In this document: piece by piece, positions 57,101-64,000 of the stretch
How the letters are laid out: each line of letters starts with the position of its first letter
Numbering within the stretch: the stretch's first letter is position 1
Assembly: GCF_026151205.1 (NCBI RefSeq)
Contig: NC_087084.1
Location: forward strand, 10,691,453 to 10,755,452
Direction of reading: 5' to 3'
Source: Bolinopsis microptera
Taxonomy: Eukaryota; Ctenophora; Tentaculata; Lobata; Bolinopsidae
DNA: 64,000 bases
Made by a program: the position numbers and the translations under genes
Notes under the pieces: model-generated
Told to the model about the DNA's origin: nothing
The model's input: only the letters and a program-made list of their open reading frames with translations
Database searches by the model: none

Positions 57101-60100
57101 CCAACGTAACCATGGTAACCTGTACAATGTAACCGTGGTATTCCAGGAATGTAATCAAAGTAATATCTCAGGAATGTAACCATAGTAATATCCCAGGAGC
57201 GAGACAGTTTGTACAAAGCGTTGGATGATAAGGATGATGAGATAAACAAGCAGAGTCAGAGTATCGAGAAACTGAAGAACGAGCTGGAAGATGAGAAACA
57301 AGTGAGCTAGGATTCTGTGTACTTATTATTGTAGTGTATTCTTGTGTGAATTTGTATTGATCCCGTTTGATGCGACAAGGAAAAATGCTCTTATCAGGAA
57401 AGGAATTACTCAACGTTTCAATGTTGCAATATCGTATTCATGATCTCAAATTATTTGTTATATAGTAGTGTTGAAAATATTATTATTGTAGGGTGGTGCA
57501 TTAGTATGATGTTTTCCATGCGTCATAGCTTCATCTTAACCCACGATATATATTGGTATTTCTGGATTTATAATTGTAAGTTTATAATTGTAAGTCAATA
57601 ATTGTTAGTTTATAATAGTTAGTTTATCATTGTAAGTTTAACAGATATACGCTTAACAGGCTGCAACACTGGTAACACAGCAGAATGAACACATGGGTAA
57701 CGAGATGCTGAACATTGACATGGAGCGAGAGAAACTTCAGGAGGAGATAAAACAGGTAATTAGCTAATTAGTTAATTATTTTGCTAATGAATACGTCAAT
57801 TAACTTATTAATTCTTTTGTCATTCCTGCGAATATACCAATTACCAATCACGACATTGAGCTACAATTTAAGTTGGAAGCAAGTAAACATTAAATCTTAA
57901 CTAATTTTATTATCTAATTAACAGGTGATGGCTGCGTTGGAGCAAGTTGCGGCTAATTTGGATGAAAAAACGGAAGAAGTTGAGACGAGGATAAAGGAAA
58001 ATTCCAGAATTTTAGCCGAAATGGACCAGAAAAGTGTAAGTAGTTTATTTCAGAATGTTCCAGTATTTTGAAGAATTAGTCAGTGCTTGCTTTTTTATCT
58101 CTATAAATAACCTTCTGTAGCTTCTCTACATTAAACAGAGAACAGAATGCATAAAACTATTTACTATACTATTTTTCATTACAGCAGCATATTTTATCAC
58201 AATGATTTACAGTAATGAAATTCTGTAGCACATATAGAATGTGGTACTGATCTTAAACAACTGCTGTTTTTCGTTTTTTGGGTGCCAGTTTATTTAATTT
58301 TGAATGTTTTAGATACTTTTATTATTAGATACAGTTTTAGGTGAGGATTTTAAAACGTCTTCCGGACTTTTCAGTAGCATTTATAAGTTTTTCTAAATCA
58401 TTGTTCTCTTAATTAAGTTCTTCAGGGTTTTAAAATTGCTTATTTCATTAAACAATCTATATTTAGCAGCAGTTTTTATTCTCATTGCTTGTTTCTTTGT
58501 TTGTCCCTAGAAATACGTTTTTAGTTTAATTTACTAATTACTAATTACTAATTACTAATTACTAATTACTAATTACTAATTACTAATTACTAATTAATTT
58601 CCGTCACAGCACGAAGCGGAGAAAGCCAGATCATCTTTAGAGCAGTGGAAACAGAAATACAACCAGCAAACTAGCCGGAGTGCTAAAGGTATCTTATATA
58701 CAGTTACTGTACTCAACTGGTCTTATATATACAGTCACTGGTCCTATTATAACATCCTGAATATTATCCTTTGCGTCCTTCTCTTCGCCGGTGAAACCAT
58801 TTTCAACAGTAGACTTTCACTTTCACTTTCAGGTATAAGTGAGATAATAGAGGAGGTGTGTGGTATTGGAGGTATACTAGGGGAACAGATCGTACTGGAC
58901 ACTAACGTTATAGAGGAGGACTTTAGTAAGGTGGAGGAACAGTTCACTATGGCACGTGTATACGCTAACAAGACTAAAACTATGGTTGAGTCTCTTACTC
59001 AGGAACAGAGGAAACAGACTGGTATTTATACTGTTGCTACTTGTGTTTTACTTTCACTTTCACGTTTGGTATTGTTTGGTTAACATAATATAAGGGAATC
59101 GTTACACTTTCCTTTCGAGTATTCTAATAGATTCTCCAATAATTCTGTATTGTTTGCAGAGAATGTCTAACAAAAGTTGAATTTACAATTTACAGCGTCC
59201 CCCCCCCCCCCCCCCCCCGCAGCGTCTGCTACCAGGTAGCAACGTCTACTACAAGGGCCATAATATAGTCCACTAACCAGCAACTACCCAGGAAACTACA
59301 ATGAAGCACTGAGTAAGATAGCAGTACTAGAGAACTGTGTGAGGGATGCCAAGTTGACGATAGAAGAGGGGGAGAGCAGGACCGCTAGTTTAGAGCAGGA
59401 ACTGAAGGACGCGGAACAAAGGTACTTCTCAACAACGCTTATTTCTTACAAAATACAAATCATTATTAATATTTACAAGTTATACAAATTCAATCAATAT
59501 CGTGATATAATACTGGAGTTAGTTTTACTACTGTGTTTATTATGTTTCATTAATAAGATTTATCATTTATTGACAATTAATTTCCATTCCATTAAAAAGG
59601 AAGCGGAAGCTGGAGGAGGACATTGGTTTCTTGAACACGGAATGTGCGCGACTAAGTGAACTGGAGGAAACAAGAATTGCCAGTGTCAACCAGGGAAAGA
59701 AGGTAAACTAATCTTCAGCTGATTATGAATTCGTCCATTCTACTTTTATTCCTCATATCTTCTTTAAACTGCTGTCTCAAAACAACACAGCAATTTACAA
59801 ATTTTACAAATTTTACAAACTCTGCAAACTCTACAAACTCTTCAAACTTTACACTTTACAAATTTTACAAACTTTACAAACTCTACAAACTTTACAAACT
59901 CTACAAACTCTACAAACTTTACAAACTTTACAAACTTTACACTTTACAAACTTTACAAACTTTACAAACTCTACAAACTTTACAAACTCTACAAACTTTA
60001 CAAACTCTACAAACTCTACAAACTCTACAAACTTTACAAACTCTACAAACTCTACAAACTTTACAAACTTTACAAACTTTACAAACTCTACAAACTTTAC

Positions 60101-61858
60101 AAAGTTTACAAACTTTACAAAATTTACAAACTTTACACTTTACAGGAAGCATCACTACTGAAGAGCTCACTGGAACAGCAGATAGAGAGTACAAGAGAGA
60201 GTTACCAGAGACAGCTGTCCTCTTTAAAAGAGGACATTGCGGACAGAGAGAAACAGCTGCGAAACCACGAACAGAAATACCAAGAGGAGCAACATAAACA
60301 GAACAGGATCAAGTTAGTTCAGGCGAACTGTAATGTGGGTCGGGTTTATTGCGCGGCTCTATTCTCTAGTATAGATAACTAGATATTTTCTAGTATAAAT
60401 AAGATGGAGATGTCTAGATATATAGCTTCATTTAGAGTTGTACTTTGTTAGTTTGGTTTTGTAATAACGTAATTATTGCTGCCTAAGAAAAAAGTTTTTT
60501 CCCTCAGTTGATTTAAGAACCAGTATAAAAGTGCTGTATTTGCTAATTCACTCTCACAGGAGTCTATTAGAGGAGGAACAAATGAACAAGGAGGTAATAT
60601 CTAAGAAGCTGAAAGAGCTGGAATACCAATTAGACCTAAAAGCACGTGCAAGACAAGAGACGCGCGGAATTGAGGAGATAGCAAACAAAGAGCTTGCTAA
60701 TATTAACGCACTGAGAGTCGCATTTGTGGACGATCTGCAAAGCAGGATAAAACAAACCAACACTCAGGTATGTGAGGTTACCATGGTTACAGTTCAGGTA
60801 ACATTCCTAACAATCTTGTTACCATGGTTACAACTAACATTCCTAACAATCTTGTTACTATGGTTCAACTAACTTTCCTAACCAGGTCAATGAAGACGAC
60901 TCCAGTACGATAGAGAGGCAGAGAATAGCGTTCCTGGAGAACAACCTGGATCAACTGACTAATGTACACAAGCAATTAGTTAGGGATAACTCCGAGCTGA
61001 GATGCGAGCTACCCAAGATGGAGAGGAGACTGATGGCTAAAATAGAGCGGGTTAGTTTTATAGTTTATAGTTTATTTATATAATCATATCTCATCATAAT
61101 ATACTCGGGGAACACGACATCAAAGTAACCTACTCCTCAGCTACCACCCACCGCAACCGCCTCACCAAGACGAAGTGCACACCCCTCCAATTAATTAAGC
61201 CACACCTAACACCATCTATGAGATATCCTGCTCACCCCCTTCACAGTTACTTATTACCTTTTATCAGTCACTGAGTCACTAATTACCAACATGTGTTGCT
61301 ATTAACTTATCACTAATTGGAACTGGAGACAGTGACAAACTATAATTAATATCGCACTGTCCAGGTGAAGCACCTGGAGGTAGCTCTGAAGGAGAGCAAG
61401 GAAAGGGGTATAGAGGACAGACAGAGGATGCAGAAAGAGATCGAGCAGATGAAGTCCTGGACACGACTCCGCAAGCAACCTGCCCAGAAAACATCTGCTC
61501 ATATTGGTATGAAATACTCTTTTGTATGAATAGTTTCAGTTTAAGTCTGTCCAGTAAATAGTTGTTCGCATTTTTGGTTAATTTTGCTGAGATAGAAATC
61601 ATGTTTTGTGAGCAGATCTTGTACTTAATCTATCGAGATTTAACGGATATTGCCGCACGGAACAAGTGCCATGACGTCACACCATGTGACATGACGTCAC
61701 ACCATGTGACATGACGTCACACAACGTCCCTAACAATTATCACCTCAGCTAAACCTATACGGAGTGGTCAGAGAGGGCAGAGTATCAGTTCAGAGGCGAG
61801 CGCGGTGATCAGAAACACTCCTGAGAAGGCTTATCTTGGAGTGAGACGTCACGTGTAG
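48148..61858 (+). CDS. KIF5: Kinesin-1 heavy chain
   Basis: Plus-end microtubule motor. Twenty-three exons join in phase to 960 residues (KIF5 is about 960): 48148-48276, 48505-48592, 51686-51759, 51908-51981, 52172-52251, 53115-53258, 53706-53830, 53954-54113, 54340-54496, 54600-54687, 56819-56977, 57197-57301, 57660-57755, 57925-58035, 58610-58688, 58833-59021, 59292-59421, 59600-59702, 60146-60312, 60560-60767, 60886-61050, 61365-61506, 61749-61858. The motor domain has VVARFRP, P-loop [10 protein letters not shown], switch [10 protein letters not shown], switch [11 protein letters not shown] and neck linker [12 protein letters not shown] long coiled-coil stalk follows, then [18 protein letters not shown] and the autoinhibitory tail HIAKPIR (IAK motif). 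Start: CACCATGTCG. No stops or lost catalytic residues. A secreted-protein gene lies antisense in the intron after exon 10. Confidence 0.96.
48755..49355 (-). pseudogene. LINE reverse-transcriptase C-terminal remnant
   Basis: Two overlapping frames encode [20 protein letters not shown] and, after a frameshift, [20 protein letters not shown] followed by [20 protein letters not shown]. These are the thumb and C-terminal landmarks of Jockey/CR1-type LINEs (LYKSLV.SHLEY, LWN.LP..L, FK..L). The RT catalytic core is absent. It is antisense to kinesin, with a frameshift and duplicated ATATATTTTCC bases near 49080. Confidence 0.65.
49660..50100. repeat. Fold-back inverted repeat in kinesin intron 2
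   Basis: GGTACCAAGGCATTTATCTC (about 49678) returns as its complement GAGATAAATGCCTTGGTACC (about 49952). ACTATAATAGGAACAATCT and its complement also occur in the arms, and TCACTTCAAACACAAGAAAA pairs with a copy near 50000. Long imperfect stems of about 150 bases are possible. Confidence 0.75.
50560..51535. repeat. Two tandem units of about 490 bp
   Basis: TAACCCGTGCCTAC..CGGGACTTCACTATCGCAG begins both units (about 50565 and 51051) and both end in ACACACATCTTGAGATNATT. Divergence is moderate, with GAGAGAGAG tracts in the middle. No coding capacity. Probably a dispersed element copied in tandem. Confidence 0.75.
52045..52145 (+). repeat. 3'-end fragment of the same LINE family as at 48755
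   Basis: GCTGCTGCCTTGTTCATACT and CAGATAGGTTATCTGGAAAC-type sequence matches the region 48757-48840 with about 75-80 percent identity by eye. It is an about 100-bp remnant just before kinesin exon 5. Confidence 0.55.
54980..55423 (-). CDS. Nested antisense gene for a small secreted protein of unknown family
   Basis: A 147-codon ATG-to-TGA frame lies opposite to kinesin within the intron 54688-56818. It begins with a textbook signal peptide ([22 protein letters not shown]), predicted to be cut around residue 20. The mature part has three Cys, a [16 protein letters not shown] segment and [19 protein letters not shown] recognise no domain. Base composition is clearly higher in GC than the surrounding intron, as in coding DNA. 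A possible splice donor (ATAT|GTAAGG) four codons before the stop leaves open that it is the first exon of a longer gene. Fifteen CCAAT boxes lie upstream (55706-56283), pointing in its direction. It could be a retrocopy or a lineage-specific orphan. Confidence 0.55.
   Translation of the reverse strand: MLSLVRILLSLVTLVLGYVVVVPDGAGGSKDHQLLGPCKVIEVADIATIYIYNGVHHDSTMHLKWSDSVGRPDASGQMNPRGNSLTGYVNFPDDRRYSFHFYPEEDTIYWDGDKGSTGNIWRNAKRQCDSNIAVERQHVMAICKGEM
55706..56283. repeat. 40-bp minisatellite with an NF-Y/CCAAT box in each unit
   Basis: About 14.5 nearly identical units, each containing CTGATTGGTTGG (minus strand CCAACCAATCAG) and TACGTGATACAT; the only common change is GTGTACG to GTGAACG. The array lies 280-860 bases upstream of the antisense secreted gene. 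It gives long false ORFs in three minus-strand frames. Confidence 0.95.
56473..56490. repeat. C18 run
   Basis: Pure C tract between TACGGTCTG and AACTTGCC in a kinesin intron. No target duplication or inverted end detected. Confidence 0.9.
58520..58598. repeat. 7-bp TAATTAC array before kinesin exon 15
   Basis: About ten copies of CTAATTA end a dozen bases before the exon 15 acceptor. CTAAT units could act as multiple branch points. Confidence 0.85.
59193..59226. repeat. C20 run flanked by CAGCGTC duplication
   Basis: CAGCGTC occurs at 59193-59199 and 59220-59226 on either side of the C run and one G. This is what a minimal G/C-run insertion with a 6-7-bp target duplication would leave. It lies 65 bases before kinesin exon 17. 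Confidence 0.5.
59788..60145. repeat. 9-bp array TTTACAAAC/TCTACAAAC up to the kinesin exon 19 acceptor
   Basis: About 38 copies run directly into the acceptor CTTTACACTTTACAG|GAAGC, so the array itself supplies the 3' splice-site environment. The frames it opens are artefacts except from 60146 on. Confidence 0.9.
61665..61735. repeat. CRE/E-box palindromic cluster in the last kinesin intron
   Basis: Three units of CCATGTGACATGACGTCACA type, related to the arrays in the WIP introns and in the PGAP3 3' flank. Confidence 0.8.
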
Positions 61859-62757
61859 AGTGATCATTAGAAACACTGGTTACCATAGTTACACTGGTTA
61901 CCATAGTTGCGTGGTCATAAGAAACACTGGCTACCATAGTTACAGTGATCACGTGTATTATTTTACACTTCTAAATCCAGTAGAAGACGCAGGGGACACT
62001 GATATTTAGTTATTGACACATTTACATTTTACAATGCTAATTATGCAACGAAAGTAATGCCTTTTTACACGCTGTACGGGCAGCGCTCATTTACTGCCGC
62101 AAAAGTGGCCTATCACGTTGTGTGGCAAAATCTGAAATCATGTTTAGTTATATTTTTATTTAAATAAATTTGTTAGTTGAAACGATTTTAGTTGTATCTC
62201 ATTCATGAAGACAGATGTTACAAATATTTGTGTGTCATGCATGATTGTAGTGCCGTTACCGTTACCATGATATTTTATTTTGTTTTTCTCCAATAATTCA
62301 ATCATAACCACCATTTTTAGAATCTATTGAGAAGCAAACATAACATAACGATTAATTGATAATTATGTTTGTAATTTGATATATATTTATGGGGTGTTTT
62401 GTAAAGAAATGTAGATATTACGTGTGGAATGTGGAGTGATTTATATTTGTTAGCTTTATTGTTAATAATAATATAGTGTAGAAGTTTGCCAAATGTTACA
62501 ACATTTTATGTCCTTTTTCGTGGGGCAAGTAGAAGTCGCCATGCTAGATGAATAGTGGGATGTGACAAAAGAACACTTTTGCATTTTACTTATAACACGT
62601 GACACTATTAAAGAGTCAAAGAGTGACAAGATGTTTATTACGTTATGTTACCATGGTTACATTTGTACGTGTTGGCTGTTGAGTTTTAAAAGAAAAATTC
62701 GTTTTGGAAAACACTTGTTATGATTTAATGTTTCACTTTTACTGACATGCAGTTATA

Positions 62758-63339
62758 GAGACTGTGGGATACTGAAGGGAAAGGAAGCAGTTCTAACGAA
62801 CTCTTCTCAAACACAAGGATATATCTTGTGATCTTGGCTAGTATATATGAAACATTTGATATGGAGTTGTAGAGGGAGTTATGTGCCTCGCCGGGCTAAA
62901 GTAGTGGATGACCTTGCTGTACGGCAAGTTAAACAAGGATCTGAAACTACTAGGTTCCGTACAGACTCAACTCTGCACCCGTGTCAATATGTTCATTATA
63001 TGCAAGCCTCTTGATTTATAATCACCGAGTCTAGTAATTGTTTAAGAGAGTTCTCTGGCAGTTACGAAACTCGAGAGACTGTGGGATACTGAAGGGAAAG
63101 GAAGCAGTTCTAACGAACTCTTCTCAAACACAAGGATATATCTTGTGACTTGGCTAGTATATATGAAACATTTGATATGGAGTTGTAGAGGGAGTTATGT
63201 GCCTCGCCGGGCTAAAGTAGTGGATGACCTTGCTGTACGGCAAGTTAAACAAGGATCTGAAACTACTAGGTTCCGTACAGACTCAACTCTGCACCCGTGT
63301 CAATATGTTCATTATATGCAAGCCTCTTGATTTATAATA
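62758..63339. repeat. Direct duplication of about 264 bp
   Basis: GAGACTGTGGGATACTGAAG begins both copies (about 62758-63021 and 63077-63339). They are almost identical (one loses TC in TGATCTTGG) and are separated by 55 bases. Either a very recent tandem duplication or a pair of short terminal repeats. Confidence 0.9.
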
Positions 63340-63814
63340 GTTACAATAATATAATTTCTACTTTATAAATATAATTACATGAATTTAGCGGAGTTCAAAA
63401 TATTGAGTTGGACTTGTCGACGGTATAATATTTGAAACAAATATTTTACGAGTATCACCCGTTAACTCGCATCCACTTTAAGATCTACCGATCTTCGGTA
63501 CACGGTAGAACTAGATCGGCGAGATGCACCACTGGGCCTCGCCGAGCTGCGAATGATTGACATCGTGAATCAAATGCAAAATGGGACTTTTTCGTTAATT
63601 CTGCTAAAATTTCAGGACGTCCGGATTTTTAGAAACCATCTCCCCCTGTCCGGTTTTGCCCGAAATTCCAAAACCAAAAACCACCCCTCCCTAGTCCCTA
63701 TTTGCCGGACGTCCTAATTAGTAGATAAGTATAATTATATATACGTAGATGGCTACTTTACTTTGGTAATTATTTAGGTGTGCTTCATAGAATCCTCTAT
63801 CGGGTCATCAGAGG

Positions 63815-63915
63815 GTTAGAGTTAGGTTTAGGGTTAGGGGTAGGATTTGGATTAGGTTGTAGGTTTATAACCTACCAAGACACGCGCTGAGTTAGACTCG
63901 TCGACGGTCTCATGT
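63815..63915. repeat. Telomere-like degenerate tract and palindromic element end
   Basis: GGTTAGAGTTAGGTTTAGGG leads into GTAGGTTTATAACCTAC, a perfect palindrome, and then CACGCGCTGAGTTAGACTCG TCGACG. The palindrome plus adjoining bases recurs in inverted orientation at 34505-34555, so this is a dispersed element end rather than a telomere. Confidence 0.6.
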
Positions 63916-64000
63916 CACAGTACCAATAACCCAGCTAAACGAAAGAAACCAAATTGTCCAAGAACGCCAGCAAAGCCGATTCAAAGGCACCATCTGGTGC

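Larger units (their letters stand above)
61859..64000. other. Kinesin 3' UTR and downstream intergenic DNA
   Basis: A poly-A signal AATAAA lies at 62163-62168, about 300 bases past the stop. Further on are a 264-bp direct duplication and, near 63815-63880, degenerate TTAGGG-like repeats next to a palindrome. No other gene is supported to the window end. Confidence 0.6.

Noticed and set aside
59725-60297. 190-codon ORF with LYKLYK and LQTLQT repeats
   Set aside because: It arises from the 9-bp array and reads kinesin exon 19 in a wrong frame.

Overview
This is a window of animal nuclear DNA. Its host genes have many exons with GT-AG introns, and three of them are metazoan-type genes that can be followed exon by exon in consistent splice phase. 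They are a post-GPI-attachment factor (PGAP3-like, + strand, 43780-46144), a conventional kinesin heavy chain (KIF5-like, + strand, 48148-61858, 23 exons, 960 residues) and a WASP-interacting protein (WIP/verprolin family, - strand, 32800 down to 14121, about ten exons). The 3' end of a rhodopsin-family GPCR (6711-7888) and an antisense secreted orphan inside a kinesin intron complete the host genes. AT-rich DNA, Penelope-like and Tx1/L1-like retroelements and very repeat-rich introns would suit an early-branching animal such as a cnidarian or sponge. That placement is inference; no sequence here fixes the species.

Layout. 1-5519: a retroelement-rich block with a - strand ORF running off the left edge (weak AlkB-like signature) and a Penelope-like GIY-YIG ORF split by a 5'-truncated Tx1/L1-like LINE with a poly-A tail. 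5520-7920: GPCR 3' exons, with a small TIR element in their intron. 8078-8122: a tiny G-run/C-run palindrome. 8718-13481: a large inverted-repeat structure of about 330-bp units, itself hit by a poly-A insertion with a 13-bp target duplication. 13482-32800: the WIP gene, whose introns hold most of the minisatellites of the window and two TIR-bounded elements. 32801-41138: a relic of the WIP WH2 module, intergenic DNA and a CR1/Jockey-like LINE with an open RT frame (- strand). 41145-43132: a G-run-capped element with a polypyrimidine core. 43780-61858: PGAP3, then kinesin. 61859-64000: kinesin 3' flank, a 264-bp direct duplication and telomere-like degenerate repeats.

The most unusual signals are these. 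(1) The WIP homologue is about 1160 residues long and carries five WH2-type actin-binding modules instead of the usual one or two. (2) A set of elements has termini that are runs of G (left) and C (right), followed by inverted short repeats and flanked by apparent 6-bp target duplications; the two long ones have kilobase-scale polypurine/polypyrimidine cores. (3) Minisatellites are built from near-perfect palindromic transcription-factor motifs: RFX X-box, CRE plus E-box, and oriented CCAAT boxes. The CCAAT array lies directly upstream of the nested antisense secreted gene.

The kinesin, PGAP3 and WIP products are housekeeping factors for microtubule transport, ER/Golgi GPI-lipid remodelling and actin regulation. 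They do not form an operon-like unit, and their proximity is ordinary eukaryotic gene neighbourhood.
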